A stretch of DNA of 64,000 nucleotides. It comes from Nitrospira sp. (lineage in GTDB: Bacteria; Nitrospirota; Nitrospiria; Nitrospirales; Nitrospiraceae). A model generated the notes under the pieces. It did no database searches, was not told where the DNA came from, and saw nothing but the letters and a program-made list of their open reading frames with translations. The stretch is taken from NCBI GenBank assembly GCA_020853775.1, contig JADYYH010000012.1, positions 1 to 64,000 on the forward strand. The letters are read 5' to 3'. The position numbers and the translations under genes were made by a program. Position 1 is the first letter of the stretch, and every line of letters begins with the position of its first letter. Positions 51,871 to 61,306 of the stretch are shown here, piece after piece.

Positions 51871-53250
51871 GTGTCTCGCGATGCCGCCGGTAACGGCCAG
51901 ACCAAATCCGACGTGCGCCTGGTCTCCATCCAGCGCCTCTTGCGGCGAGGGGCGATTACCAACCTGGCCAAAATGCTCGCGCGCATGCATCCGGCGGACA
52001 TTGCCAATGTGATCGATCACCTCTCCTTGCAGAAAGAAAAGCGGGAAATTTTCGAGCTGGTGCGGGGAGACGTGAAGCGCGGGCAGGTGCTCAGCGAATT
52101 GGACGGGGAGAGCATTACCTTGGTGCTGTCCGATCTGTTGCCGTCCGACGCCGCCTGGCTGTTGAAAGACCTCGGCTCCGACGATATCGCTCATATTCTG
52201 AGTGTCATTCCGAACGATCGCGCCAAGGAGATCCTGGCGCTGATGCGGACGGAAGACTCCACTGAAATCGCCGACCTCTTGAAGTACCCCAAGGGCACGG
52301 CCGGCGGCATCATGACTACGGAGTTTTTCGCCCTGTCCGAGGATGCGACGGCGCAGGAAGCGATTCGCCGGTTGCAGCAGGCGACCGACGCTGAAATGGT
52401 GTTCTACATTTATGTGACCGATAAGGAAGACCGCCTTGTCGGAGTGTTGTCACTTCGCCAATTGCTGACCGTTCCCCCGGCCACTCCGCTCAAGAACATC
52501 ATGACTCGTGACCTGATCAGCGTCGCGGTCGATATGGACCAGGAGGAAGTCTCGCGCCAGGTGGCGAGTTATAACTTGCTCGCGATTCCGGTCGTCGAGA
52601 AAGACGGGAAACTGGTCGGCATCATCACCGTTGACGACGTCGTGGACGTCATCCGTGAAGAAGCGACCGAAGACATGTTGAAGATGGCCGGCGCTATTGA
52701 GGAGGACGCGATGTTCAAGTCCTCCAGCATGGCCGCCGCGCGTGTCCGCTTGCCATGGCTGTTTACCAATCTGGTGGGGAGCCTGCTTTCCGGGATGCTG
52801 CTCTGGATGTTTCGGTACACGATTCAAGAGGTTGTCGCCATCGTCAGTTTCATCCCCGTCATCGCGGCGATGGGCGGCAACGTCGGGCTGCAGTCCTCCA
52901 CACTCATCATTCGAGGGCTGGCGACCGGACTCGTGGAACTCACCGATGTCTGGAAGATTTTCTTTCGTGAAGCGAAGATCGCCTTCTTGATGGGAATTGC
53001 CTGTAGCCTCATGCTGACGGTGGTCGGGTGGTTGTGGCACCAGGTGTTTCTCGGCATGGTGGTAGGAGTGTCGCTCATTACGGCGTTCCTTGTCTCAACG
53101 AGTATGGCCACGGTGATGCCGATCGTGCTGAAGCGAATGGGGGTGGATCCTGCGGTGGCGGCCGGTCCGTTTGTGACGACGGCCAATGATATCACCGGGA
53201 TTGCGATTTACCTCACCCTGGCGACGGTCTTCCTCGAGCAAATCCGATAA
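51871..53250 (+). CDS. mgtE: MgtE-type magnesium transporter
   Basis: The 459-residue protein has the MgtE architecture: N-terminal helical domain (about residues 20-130) with many acidic residues, paired CBS domains (about 140-265; LVGVLSLRQLLTV and LVGIITVDDVVDV), and five membrane helices with the pore motif PVIAAMGGNVGLQSST in the first third of that part. These transporters import Mg2+ and close when cytosolic Mg2+ is high. The GTG at 51871 is used because the upstream in-frame region gives no extra family match. No upstream Mg riboswitch is recognised. Confidence 0.95.
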   Translation: MSRDAAGNGQTKSDVRLVSIQRLLRRGAITNLAKMLARMHPADIANVIDHLSLQKEKREIFELVRGDVKRGQVLSELDGESITLVLSDLLPSDAAWLLKDLGSDDIAHILSVIPNDRAKEILALMRTEDSTEIADLLKYPKGTAGGIMTTEFFALSEDATAQEAIRRLQQATDAEMVFYIYVTDKEDRLVGVLSLRQLLTVPPATPLKNIMTRDLISVAVDMDQEEVSRQVASYNLLAIPVVEKDGKLVGIITVDDVVDVIREEATEDMLKMAGAIEEDAMFKSSSMAAARVRLPWLFTNLVGSLLSGMLLWMFRYTIQEVVAIVSFIPVIAAMGGNVGLQSSTLIIRGLATGLVELTDVWKIFFREAKIAFLMGIACSLMLTVVGWLWHQVFLGMVVGVSLITAFLVSTSMATVMPIVLKRMGVDPAVAAGPFVTTANDITGIAIYLTLATVFLEQIR

Positions 53251-53305
53251 CGATGCGGTGCGAGCCTCCTCGTTCCTATGTAATTTCTCGGCGCAGGGTG
53301 AAGAG

Positions 53306-54064
53306 ATGCCGCTGGTAAAGACGGCCGGAATCGTGCTGCATAGCCGGAAGTGGGGCGACGCCGACCGGATTGTCACCTGTTACACACTACGGTTGGGGAA
53401 ACTCCGCGGAGTTGCGCGGGGCGCACGTCGGCTGAAGAGCCGCTTGGGCGGCATGATCGAGCCCTTTACCCTCTGCCAGCTGGATCTATTTGAGAAGCCC
53501 GGGGACTCGTTGTACCGCATCTCGCAGGTCGCTCTGGATGAACCGTTCGCGAAACTTCGCAGCGATCTGGCATTGATGACTGCCGCCGGCCGAATGGTCA
53601 ATCTCGTGGGCGCCGTCATGGCGGAAGGAGACCCCGAACCGCGCGTTTTTGAGATGCTGGAATCAGGCTTGCGGACGTTGCTGGAGAGCCGGGACGCGGC
53701 CTGGACCACGTTGTTGTTTCAAATTCGCTTGCTGGGAGTTACCGGATTTCGTCCGCAAACCGAACAGTGCGCGACGTGCGGACAAGTGCACCGAACTCCT
53801 CTTCCGCAATTTTCTCCGCTGGCCGGAGGGATGGTGTGTGAGCGCTGCGCGAGTCGTCAGCCGTTTCGGTGTACGGCCCTGTCCCGTGGCAGCGTGGCCT
53901 TTCTCCAGCAAGCCTTACACATGCAGCCGGCACTGCTGAGTCGGTTGCACGCAGCAGGGCAAGTGCGGGCGGAAGTCGAATCGGTGATCGAGAGTTATGT
54001 CACCGTGGTGGCAGGTCGGCGTTTGCCGGCTGTGGATTTTCTGACCAGCGGCGGACCTGCGTAA
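53306..54064 (+). CDS. recO: DNA repair protein RecO
   Basis: The 252-residue protein has an N-terminal OB-fold with MPLVKTAGIVLHSRKWGDAD and YTLRLGKLRGVARGARRLKS (about 26-45), a helical middle, and a zinc site made of Cys pairs in QCATCGQVH and CERCASRQ (about 150-190). RecO promotes RecA loading in the RecF pathway. The ATG at 53306 is chosen; an earlier in-frame start at 53186 lies inside mgtE and lacks similarity. Length and order after mgtE are normal. Confidence 0.95.
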   Translation: MPLVKTAGIVLHSRKWGDADRIVTCYTLRLGKLRGVARGARRLKSRLGGMIEPFTLCQLDLFEKPGDSLYRISQVALDEPFAKLRSDLALMTAAGRMVNLVGAVMAEGDPEPRVFEMLESGLRTLLESRDAAWTTLLFQIRLLGVTGFRPQTEQCATCGQVHRTPLPQFSPLAGGMVCERCASRQPFRCTALSRGSVAFLQQALHMQPALLSRLHAAGQVRAEVESVIESYVTVVAGRRLPAVDFLTSGGPA

Positions 54065-54122
54065 GACGCGATGGGACCGCCCCGGGGCCGGCTATTGAAG
54101 AAGCGAGGGAGCGTTGATTGCT

Positions 54123-54479
54123 ATGGGTGAACCGGTGCTCGAGCCCGTCGATATGGAATGGGTCGAGAAGGGTGTCTTAAGCATTACGTGGAGTGATGGG
54201 CACAAGGCCCGCTACCCGGTCCGATATCTCCGTCAGCATTGTCCCTGCGCCGCCTGCACGGATGAATGGACGGGGGAATTGCGCCTCAAGCCTGATGATG
54301 TGCCGCTGGTCATCATGTTGCAAGATATTCAACCGGTGGGACGGTATGCCTTTCAATTTACGTGGAGTGATGGGCACGATACCGGAATCTACTCCTATTC
54401 GTTCCTTCGCCGGCTGTGCCAGTGTGATGTCTGTCAGCCGGTGAAACCGGCGGAACCACGATCTCGGCGGTTGCTGTGA
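54123..54479 (+). CDS. DUF971-family protein
   Basis: The 118-residue protein fits DUF971, the gamma-butyrobetaine hydroxylase N-terminal-like fold. Signatures: LSITWSDGHKARYPVRYLRQ (about residues 19-38) followed by CPCAAC, and a repeat-like FTWSDGHDTGIYSYSFLRRL later, then CQCDVC at the end. The eight cysteines in CxCxxC clusters suggest metal or iron-sulfur binding. Some members associate with iron-sulfur assembly factors. An in-frame TTG at 54114 is a possible earlier start. It is followed by the lipoprotein gene overlapping by a few bases. Confidence 0.9.
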   Translation: MGEPVLEPVDMEWVEKGVLSITWSDGHKARYPVRYLRQHCPCAACTDEWTGELRLKPDDVPLVIMLQDIQPVGRYAFQFTWSDGHDTGIYSYSFLRRLCQCDVCQPVKPAEPRSRRLL

Positions 54480-54526
54480 TCGATACGCATGCTGCGCACA
54501 GACTGGAGAGGGAAAGGCGGGATTGG

Positions 54527-54988
54527 ATGAACGTCTCGAAACTTGCTTTCGTGGGCCTGTGGCTGGTGATCGGACTCGTGTCCGTGGCCTGTTCAGGAAT
54601 CCCTCCGCTGGACCAGCAGAAACGCCTGGTTCAGGCTGGAGACCTTCGGATTCAACAATTGACGCCGCGAGCCTTTGTCGAGAGCTGGGGCGAGCCCACC
54701 TACACCCATCAGCAGTTTACGCACTTTTTCGGCATGCCGGATGGTCAACTGATTCCTCAAGCGCGCATGGCGCTTGGTGAATCGCCCCAGGGATGGGAAA
54801 CGGGCCTCGCTGCGGGTGATGCCTTCTTCATGGCCTACGCAGATCGCGGAGTCTATCTCGTGTTTCTTGATGGCGTGCTCGTGTACCATGAGGCTGTGTC
54901 AGCCGAAAAAGTACATGCTGTCGGCAAAACCTGGAAATTCGAATCCCAGTTCAAGACGCGACTTGAATCGTCCCCCGGTTTGAAATAG
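54527..54988 (+). CDS. Lipoprotein, 153 aa
   Basis: The N-terminus MNVSKLAFVGLWLVIGLVSV is followed by ACSG, a plausible lipobox (SVAC) for signal peptidase II, so the mature protein is anchored via Cys about 23. The rest is soluble and beta-rich: LTPRAFVESWGEPTYTHQQF and FMAYADRGVYLVFLDGVLVY. This SmpA/OmlA-like pattern (helix plus strands with a W-G-x-P motif) resembles outer-membrane assembly lipoproteins, but I only note the similarity. The ATG at 54527 fits the signal; the start at 54476 would bury it. It is co-oriented with glgA six bases downstream. Confidence 0.75.
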   Translation: MNVSKLAFVGLWLVIGLVSVACSGIPPLDQQKRLVQAGDLRIQQLTPRAFVESWGEPTYTHQQFTHFFGMPDGQLIPQARMALGESPQGWETGLAAGDAFFMAYADRGVYLVFLDGVLVYHEAVSAEKVHAVGKTWKFESQFKTRLESSPGLK

Positions 54989-54993
54989 GCGCA

Positions 54994-56529
54994 GTGTCTT
55001 CTCCCATGAACCTAACTCCCGATCAGCCTCCCCTGAACATTTGTATGGTGGCATCAGAGGTCGTGCCGTTGGCAAAAACGGGCGGCCTTGCTGACGTCGT
55101 GGGCGCGTTGGCCGTTGAATTTGCCAAGCTGGGACACGATGTCTGCGTCATGTTGCCGGCGTATCGACACGTCGATGCGCTGGGGTATCAGATGACGGAA
55201 GGTGTCCGCTTCTCTGTTCCCAGCGGGCATGGCCCGATTGATATGCGAGTGCAGGAAGTGTTCGCGCCGCCGCTGCACGTGCAAGGAGCTGGGCGCCTGC
55301 GCATCTTTGTCGTTCGACACGATCCGTATTTTTCCCGCTCTGGCCTGTATCAAGAAGCTGGCCGCGACTATTCCGACAACCTGGATCGGTTTGCGTCTTT
55401 CTGTCGCACCGTCATGGAGATGCTCATTCATCTCGGCGAGCACGAAGGATGGCAAGCGGATCTCCTGCACGTTCACGATTGGCAAGCCGCTCTCTGTGCG
55501 GTCTATCTGCGGACGTTGTATCAAGGGCGGCCGTCATTGAGTCGCACCCGTAGCGTGTTGACCATCCATAATCTCGGCTATCAGGGGCTATTTCCCGCGG
55601 CGCAGTTTTCTTCGACGGGATTGCCGTTGCACCTGTTCACGCCTGCCGCACTCGAGTTTTATGGACAGGTGAATGTGTTGAAGGGCGGGCTGGTCTTCGC
55701 TGATCTGCTGACGACGGTCAGCCCCACCTACAGCCAGGAAATACAACGCGCGGAATATGGGTGCGGCCTGGAGGGGGTCATCACTGAGCGGAAAGGGGTG
55801 CTGTCCGGTATTGTCAACGGGATCGATACGGAAATCTGGAACCCGGCTGCTGACCCATACGTGATAGCTCCCTATCATGCATCGGACCTCGCGGGGAAGG
55901 CTCGCTGCAAGAAGGCGCTGCAACGGGAATTGGGACTCCGTCCGCTGAAGTGCCCGCTGCTCGGGGTGATTGCCAGACTGACCAGCCAAAAAGGCATCGA
56001 TCTCGTCATCGACGTACTTCCCGAGCTCATGGAGCTTGATGTGCAAGTTGTCATTCTCGGCACCGGGGAGCCGCACTATGAGCAACAGGTGGGTGAATGG
56101 GCCGGGCGTTATCCAGGAAAAATTGCCGTCCGGACTGTGTTTGATGAAGGATTGGCTCACCGGATTGAAGCGGGGGCGGATATGTTTATCATGCCATCTC
56201 GCTACGAGCCTTGCGGTCTCAGCCAACTGTATAGTCTGCGGTATGGGACGGTGCCTGTTGTGAGAAAAACCGGCGGGTTGGCCGACACAGTCGTCGCCTA
56301 TACACCGCGAGCCTTCAATGAATCCAGGGCCACCGGTTTTAGTTTTACGGATTCCAGTTCCGCGTCGCTCCTGACCAGTCTGTTACTCGCATTGTCTGTG
56401 TATCGAAAGAAGGCGGATTGGCAGCGCATTGTGAAGACCGGAATGACGCAGGATCTCTCCTGGAGTCGGTCGGCGACGACCTACGTGCACTTATTCCGGG
56501 ATGTGATTTCTCAAGGGGGCGATCAGTGA
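54994..56529 (+). CDS. glgA: Glycogen synthase (ADP-glucose type)
   Basis: The 511-residue GT5 enzyme elongates glycogen from ADP-glucose. The nucleotide-sugar motif is VPLAKTGGLADVVGALAVEF (about residues 24-43). Other GlgA landmarks are LLHVHDWQAALCAVYLRTLY, FPAAQFSSTGLPLHLFTPAA and MPSRYEPCGLSQLYSLRYGT near the C-terminal GT-B domain, with VVRKTGGLADTVVAY the acceptor-side repeat. The GTG at 54994 is the start; an ATG 12 bases on is an alternative. The stop comes 35 bases before the stop of the convergent lipoprotein gene. Confidence 0.96.
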   Translation: MSSPMNLTPDQPPLNICMVASEVVPLAKTGGLADVVGALAVEFAKLGHDVCVMLPAYRHVDALGYQMTEGVRFSVPSGHGPIDMRVQEVFAPPLHVQGAGRLRIFVVRHDPYFSRSGLYQEAGRDYSDNLDRFASFCRTVMEMLIHLGEHEGWQADLLHVHDWQAALCAVYLRTLYQGRPSLSRTRSVLTIHNLGYQGLFPAAQFSSTGLPLHLFTPAALEFYGQVNVLKGGLVFADLLTTVSPTYSQEIQRAEYGCGLEGVITERKGVLSGIVNGIDTEIWNPAADPYVIAPYHASDLAGKARCKKALQRELGLRPLKCPLLGVIARLTSQKGIDLVIDVLPELMELDVQVVILGTGEPHYEQQVGEWAGRYPGKIAVRTVFDEGLAHRIEAGADMFIMPSRYEPCGLSQLYSLRYGTVPVVRKTGGLADTVVAYTPRAFNESRATGFSFTDSSSASLLTSLLLALSVYRKKADWQRIVKTGMTQDLSWSRSATTYVHLFRDVISQGGDQ

Positions 56530-56564
56530 AGCGGGTGGGTGCGCGTGAGGGAGGGGTTGGAAGA

Positions 56565-57053
56565 TTATCGAAGAGCCGCTTGCAGCGTCAGTTCCAGCTG
56601 GGTGAGCCGCTCCCGCGCCTGTGTAGTATAGTAGGCATAATCAGATTCTGCGTGGCCGTGTAATACTTCCCGAAACTGATGTCTTGCCACATTTAAGTCG
56701 CCGGCCGACATGGCCAGATTCCCTGCATGCAAACCGCAGGATGCCGCCATGGCGTGAACATCCACCGCCAGGCGCGAAGACGGTTGGGCGACCATATTTT
56801 TCAGACCGGCAGGCAGGATGGTGTCGAGCGACGACCGCGTGGTTTGAGCGCGACTGACGTCTTGTAACTTCGTGGCGTCCAGCAAGGCGACTCGGCTGTC
56901 ATTAGCCGAGAGGCAATGGGTGTAGGTGCTCCAGACATCCATGAATCGGACATTATCGTAGCGCACAGAAGTGAGGGCGGGGTTGGATTGGCACCCCATG
57001 GCTGTGAGCGCTGCGAGCAGTAAGATGATGTGGTGTAACGTTCCGAATCGCAT
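56565..57053 (-). CDS. Lipoprotein, 162 aa
   Basis: The predicted N-terminus MRFGTLHHIILLLAALTAMG is followed directly by Cys, giving a lipobox AMGC at residues 18-21. The mature part is alpha-helical, with LDTILPAGLKNMVAQPSSRL and LHAGNLAMSAGDLNVARHQF, then EVLHGHAESDYAYYTTQARE, a TPR-like helical pair. I see no catalytic motif. The start at 57053 fits the signal sequence; the frame upstream to 57101 is less likely. It faces glgA convergently. Function unknown. Confidence 0.7.
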   Translation of the reverse strand: MRFGTLHHIILLLAALTAMGCQSNPALTSVRYDNVRFMDVWSTYTHCLSANDSRVALLDATKLQDVSRAQTTRSSLDTILPAGLKNMVAQPSSRLAVDVHAMAASCGLHAGNLAMSAGDLNVARHQFREVLHGHAESDYAYYTTQARERLTQLELTLQAALR

Positions 57054-57626
57054 GGTGCCAGTCTTTTCCAACCTACGGTCTGCCTTGCCTTGTCTCGGCA
57101 ATCAGTGATTGAGCAAGTCCCGCGCCACTCGTTTCATGTGTAAGTCATTGAATTGACTAGTGTGCATTCTCATCCTTGGGCCAGAGGCTGTCTCAATTAG
57201 AGTTCACTGTGGGGAATACGACACGGATCATGAGAGCCGTTGTCGCTCACGCGAGGTAGCCGGTGAACCGGAAGCTGGAATTCAGGATGCCAGGGTAGAT
57301 CGTGAGCGGATGAAAATCTGTCGATATGGCCAATGGCGATTGCGCTCCATGACGCCTCACCGACAACGGAGGCGCGAAGTAGTTGATCTATCACAAATTT
57401 GTTCATTTTGTTCATGAGGATGCGCGGAGGGATTCGGCCCACGCCTATCGGTGACACCACCGGTGCATGAAGAATCGGTAGCGCCGGGGCTTCAGCTCCG
57501 CTAGTATCTGCCCTGGTCTGGGGAACGTGCCGACAATATTGTTGGGACTTGCTGGCCCCCGTATGATACGAAGAACGATCCGTCGACGAACGACATGGAC
57601 AATCCTGAGGAAAGGTTCCTGCGCCA
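57054..57626. other. 573-bp intergenic region upstream of the PEP mutase gene
   Basis: It lies between divergent genes and should contain the promoters of both the lipoprotein and the phosphonate genes. Frames present on either strand are without ribosome-binding sites and match no known protein. I found no convincing consensus promoter, tRNA or IS end. A CAAATTTG-centred AT-rich patch is at about 57393-57416. Confidence 0.4.
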
Positions 57627-59261
57627 ATGAATTCGAGACAACCGCTGACCAAAACTCGCCAATTTCGACATTTGCTCCTCTCTGAGCAACTGGAGTTTAT
57701 TTGTGAAGCGCACAATGGACTCAGTGCCAAAATTGTAGAGGAGGCGGGGTTTCCGGGAATTTGGGCCAGCGGCCTGTCCATTTCCGCCCAGTTCGGCGTG
57801 CGTGACAACAATGAAGCGAGTTGGACGCAGGTTCTTGAAGATCTGGAATTCATGTCCGACGCCACCCAAATTCCGATTCTCCTCGATGGTGATACGGGCT
57901 ACGGGAATTTCAACAATATGCAGCGGCTCATCCGGAAGCTGGAACAGCGCAACATCGCTGCGGTGTGCATTGAGGATAAACTCTTTCCCAAGACCAATAG
58001 TTTTTTGAAGGGCGATGCGCAGCCGATGGCCGATATGCATGAATTCTGCGGCAAAATCAAAGCCGGCAAGGACGCGCAAACCGATCCTGATTTCTGCATT
58101 ATCGCCAGGGTGGAGGCCTTCATCTGTGGCTGGGGTTTGACGGAGGCATTACGTCGGGCTGAAGCGTATCACCAAGCCGGCGCCGATGGGATCCTGATCC
58201 ATAGTGCGCTTTCGGTTCCTGATGAAATCCTGGCCTTCAAGCGGGAATGGGGAAATCGATGTCCTGTGGTCATCGTCCCCACGAAGTATTATTCCACGCC
58301 GACGGATGTCTTTCGGCAACACGGATTCTCGATGGTGATCTGGGCGAACCACATGCTTCGTGCGGCGGTGTCGGTCATGCAAAAAACCGCGCGGGCCTTG
58401 AAACAGAGCGAAAATCTGCTTTCCATCGAAGACAAGGTCGCCCCTGTTTCAGAAATCTTCCGTTTGCAGAATGCCGCGGAGCTGCTGGAGGCTGAGGAAC
58501 GCTACCTTCCCCGCGGTGCCGAGGGCACGTCAGCAGTGGTATTGGCGGCTTCTCGCGGCGAGGAATTGGGAGAGCTTACCGAGGATCAGCCCAAGACCAT
58601 GGTCAAGATTCAGGGGACGTCGATCCTGTCACACATCGTTGATGCGTACAATGCCGTGGGGATGAAGGATATTCTGGTCGTGCGTGGGTACAAAAAGGAA
58701 GCCGTCAACCTGCCAAACCTGACCTATGTCGACAACCCAGAGTATTCGCAAACCGGCGAGTTGGCCTCGTTGTCCCTGGCGCTGCAATCGAGAAAAGGGC
58801 TCTTTCAGCCGACGATCATTTCGTATGGCGATGTGTTGTTCAACAAGTACATCCCGCAGGCGCTGTGCCAAGAGCCGGATGATTGCGTGATTTTCGTCGA
58901 TAGCAACTGGCGGGACCAAACGAGTTATGCGCGCTTAGGCGGGTTTGTCGAGTGCACGATTCCCAATTCGCGAAAGGCCTTCAATGCGAAAGTGTATCTC
59001 AAGCAGTTAGGAAATCGGATTCCGACTGACGCCATTCACGGAGTGTGGATGGGATTTCTTAAGCTCTCTCCGTCCGCAGCCTGCAATATCAACAATCTTC
59101 TCATAGAGATGCTGGCAGACCCGCAGAATGGCAAGGCCGGCATTCCACAGTTGCTACAGGAACTGTTGCGGCGAGGATATCCCGTCCGGGTGTTGTATAC
59201 CGTGGGCCACTGGCTGGATATCAATAGCCTTGATGATGTGGTGCAGGCCGGAAATTTTTGA
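57627..59261 (+). CDS. pepM: PEP mutase fused to a nucleotidyltransferase (PepM-PntC-like)
   Basis: Residues 1 to about 290 are phosphoenolpyruvate mutase, which makes phosphonopyruvate and forms the C-P bond: [20 protein letters not shown] at about 85-104 and the diagnostic [18 protein letters not shown] with EDK-x8-NS at 116-126. Residues from about 304 form a sugar-nucleotidyltransferase domain ([20 protein letters not shown] and [20 protein letters not shown]), like the CTP:phosphonate cytidylyltransferase PntC. The fused enzyme could activate a phosphonate as its CMP derivative for transfer to a glycan or lipid. The ATG at 57627 follows AGGAAAGG. The decarboxylase gene comes 102 bases later. 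Confidence 0.93.
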   Translation: MNSRQPLTKTRQFRHLLLSEQLEFICEAHNGLSAKIVEEAGFPGIWASGLSISAQFGVRDNNEASWTQVLEDLEFMSDATQIPILLDGDTGYGNFNNMQRLIRKLEQRNIAAVCIEDKLFPKTNSFLKGDAQPMADMHEFCGKIKAGKDAQTDPDFCIIARVEAFICGWGLTEALRRAEAYHQAGADGILIHSALSVPDEILAFKREWGNRCPVVIVPTKYYSTPTDVFRQHGFSMVIWANHMLRAAVSVMQKTARALKQSENLLSIEDKVAPVSEIFRLQNAAELLEAEERYLPRGAEGTSAVVLAASRGEELGELTEDQPKTMVKIQGTSILSHIVDAYNAVGMKDILVVRGYKKEAVNLPNLTYVDNPEYSQTGELASLSLALQSRKGLFQPTIISYGDVLFNKYIPQALCQEPDDCVIFVDSNWRDQTSYARLGGFVECTIPNSRKAFNAKVYLKQLGNRIPTDAIHGVWMGFLKLSPSAACNINNLLIEMLADPQNGKAGIPQLLQELLRRGYPVRVLYTVGHWLDINSLDDVVQAGNF

Positions 59262-59363
59262 TGGCTCATTCCACCTGCCGGTGGGAGGTCTTGGCGGACT
59301 CGGCCTGGATTCGCAGTCTCTCTCGCTGTTTCGTCATGACGTCGTGGTTTGGAGAAATAGGGC

Positions 59364-60491
59364 ATGATTGATCCGAGGAAATTTGTCGAATGTCTGCAGG
59401 CGAACAATATTGATTTTTTCACCGGCGTGCCCGATTCGCTGCTCAAGGAGTTTTGCGCGTGCCTGGAGCAGGTGCCTCAAGCCGGCCGGCACATCATCAG
59501 CGCCAATGAGGGTGGCGCCGTGGCGATTGCGTTGGGCTATCATCTCGCCACCGGAAAAATACCAATAGTCTATTTGCAAAATTCGGGGCTGGGAAACATC
59601 ATCAATCCGTTGTTATCCCTGGCCGATGCGGAAGTGTACTCGGTGCCTCTTTTGCTTGTGATTGGTTGGCGAGGTGAGACGGGGGTGCATGACGAGCCTC
59701 AACATAAGAAGCAGGGGCGTGTCATGCTGTCGATGCTGGACGCTATGGAGATTCCTTATTCGATTGTAGGCCCGGAGGTAAATGCGGCTGAAGACGCATT
59801 AAGTGAGGCCCTGGCCTATGTCCAAAAGCATCATGCGCCGTTCGCACTCGTCATAAAGAAGGGGACATTCAGTACGTTCACCGGCGACAAGAAGGATACA
59901 GCCTCCTTCGAATTGACTCGAGAAGCAGCGATTCAGCAGGTGTTGGATTTTTTGGACGAGCGCGATCTTGTCGTATCCACCACCGGCATGGCCTCGCGGG
60001 AAGTGTATGAACATAGGGTGAGAAAAGGAGAAGGGCACGAGCGGGATTTTTTAACGGTGGGGGGAATGGGACATGCTTCCCAGATCGCGTTGGGGGTCGC
60101 CCTTCAACGGCCAGACCGTTCCGTCTATTGTCTGGACGGAGATGGCGCACTTCTCATGCACATGGGGGCTCTTCCCATCGCTGGAGTATTGAAACCGGCC
60201 AATTTAAAGCATATTGTCTTGAATAATGGCGCGCACGATTCAGTGGGTGGGCAACCGACGGTAGGACTCAATATAGACATTCTTGGTATCGCCCGAGCCT
60301 GTTCCTACCAGCTGGTGGTTCAGGCCGAGACGCCGCAGGAACTGCAGGCCTGTCTTCAAGAGCTGCGGCGATCGAAAGGCCCATGCCTGCTGGAGATTCG
60401 AATACGCCCAGGAGCCAGAAAAGATCTGGGACGGCCAGCAACCACTCCAGTTGAGAACAAGCACGCCTTCATGAATTTTATCCAAGGCTGA
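59364..60491 (+). CDS. ppd: Phosphonopyruvate decarboxylase
   Basis: The 375-residue thiamine-diphosphate enzyme converts phosphonopyruvate to phosphonoacetaldehyde, the step that makes PEP mutase thermodynamically productive. N-terminal features are NIDFFTGVPDSLLKEFCACL and ANEGGAVAIALGYHLATGK (catalytic Glu for ThDP). The ThDP-binding segment is CLDGDGALLMHMGALPIAGV near residues 254-273, then VLNNGAHDSVGGQPTVGLNI. Length is typical for the aepY/Fom2 class. It follows pepM on the same strand. No aminotransferase for 2-aminoethylphosphonate follows within the window. Confidence 0.93.
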   Translation: MIDPRKFVECLQANNIDFFTGVPDSLLKEFCACLEQVPQAGRHIISANEGGAVAIALGYHLATGKIPIVYLQNSGLGNIINPLLSLADAEVYSVPLLLVIGWRGETGVHDEPQHKKQGRVMLSMLDAMEIPYSIVGPEVNAAEDALSEALAYVQKHHAPFALVIKKGTFSTFTGDKKDTASFELTREAAIQQVLDFLDERDLVVSTTGMASREVYEHRVRKGEGHERDFLTVGGMGHASQIALGVALQRPDRSVYCLDGDGALLMHMGALPIAGVLKPANLKHIVLNNGAHDSVGGQPTVGLNIDILGIARACSYQLVVQAETPQELQACLQELRRSKGPCLLEIRIRPGARKDLGRPATTPVENKHAFMNFIQG

Positions 60492-60694
60492 GTATTGATT
60501 TGGGATGGAGCGGCCAATAGGCGACGGAGCGAGGAGTTCAAATATAATGAACAGCGCTAGACCTGTTCTGTTCCTTGTACGGGAGTAGTTGCAGGTATTC
60601 CTGCTGAACCGTGGCCGGGATGATGTGTTGGCGAGTATCGGAAGCAGTGCAGTTGGAATAGCTATTGACGTACTGGAAGCTTTTGCTCCGAGGA
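60492..60694. other. 203-bp gap between convergent ppd and the LuxR-type gene
   Basis: No gene is seen. A short palindrome GCAGGTATTCCTGC at about 60592-60605 could help termination, but it has no T-run. An isolated TATAAT at about 60542 has no -35 partner and is not called a promoter. Confidence 0.4.
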
Positions 60695-61306
60695 TTAGGA
60701 TTTAAAGATCTGAACGAGCACCCCTGTTCGGGTGGTGGAGTTCGTTTTTCTCATAATGTGCTTAATGTGTTCTTTGACCGTCTGTTCGGTAATATTCAGC
60801 GCATTCGCTATTTCCTTATTGGTCCATCCTTTAGCGAGATTCTCGACCACCGATTGCTCCCTATTGGTCAGCTGAAATCGTTCCTTGGCCTGGTCAGTAT
60901 TGAGTTGTTGTCGACGACCCAGCTCTTCTAATGTGACCACAAGACGCGCATACTGAACACCACCTCTATCTGGAAGCCCAAATCCTCGCAGGAGCACCGG
61001 TTGATTCGGATTCCCCGCGATTTTTTTGACCTCGAATTGCTCCCAATCCTTTGCTTCTGTGCGAACTTGGAGGGCTTTTAAGATTTCGGTGCAGAGTTCA
61101 GTCAGAGCCGATGGGAGCACTCCTTGAGCCGCTTTGGCCGGAGCGCCACCTCTTTCTGCCATATTGATGAGCTTGGATAGTTCGGCGGCTTGCCGGTTCA
61201 TATGTAGGAGTTGCATGGACGAAGACAGAACGACGATCCCCGCGCCAGTCCGTTGGTCCGCCAAGTTGTCCGCAGTTTCTTGCGAGGTGATAGCGATTTG
61301 GGCCAC
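60695..61306 (-). CDS. LuxR-family DNA-binding regulator with PAS-like N-terminus
   Basis: The 203-residue protein has an N-terminal segment GAGIVVLSSSMQLLHMNRQA (about residues 22-41) that resembles a PAS fold rather than a phosphorylated receiver, and a C-terminal LuxR-type helix-turn-helix (LTNREQSVVENLAKGWTNKE at about 146-165, then TEQTVKEHIKHIMRK). It lies between the phosphonate genes and the polysaccharide export genes with divergent orientation to the latter, a common arrangement for regulators of such loci. It probably senses a small signal and controls them; that is inference. No Asp-phosphorylation motif is seen. Confidence 0.9.
   Translation of the reverse strand: MAQIAITSQETADNLADQRTGAGIVVLSSSMQLLHMNRQAAELSKLINMAERGGAPAKAAQGVLPSALTELCTEILKALQVRTEAKDWEQFEVKKIAGNPNQPVLLRGFGLPDRGGVQYARLVVTLEELGRRQQLNTDQAKERFQLTNREQSVVENLAKGWTNKEIANALNITEQTVKEHIKHIMRKTNSTTRTGVLVQIFKS

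Noticed and set aside
57197-57865. 222-aa leftward frame across the pepM promoter region
   Set aside because: It overlaps the 5' end of pepM in antisense and shows no family signature.
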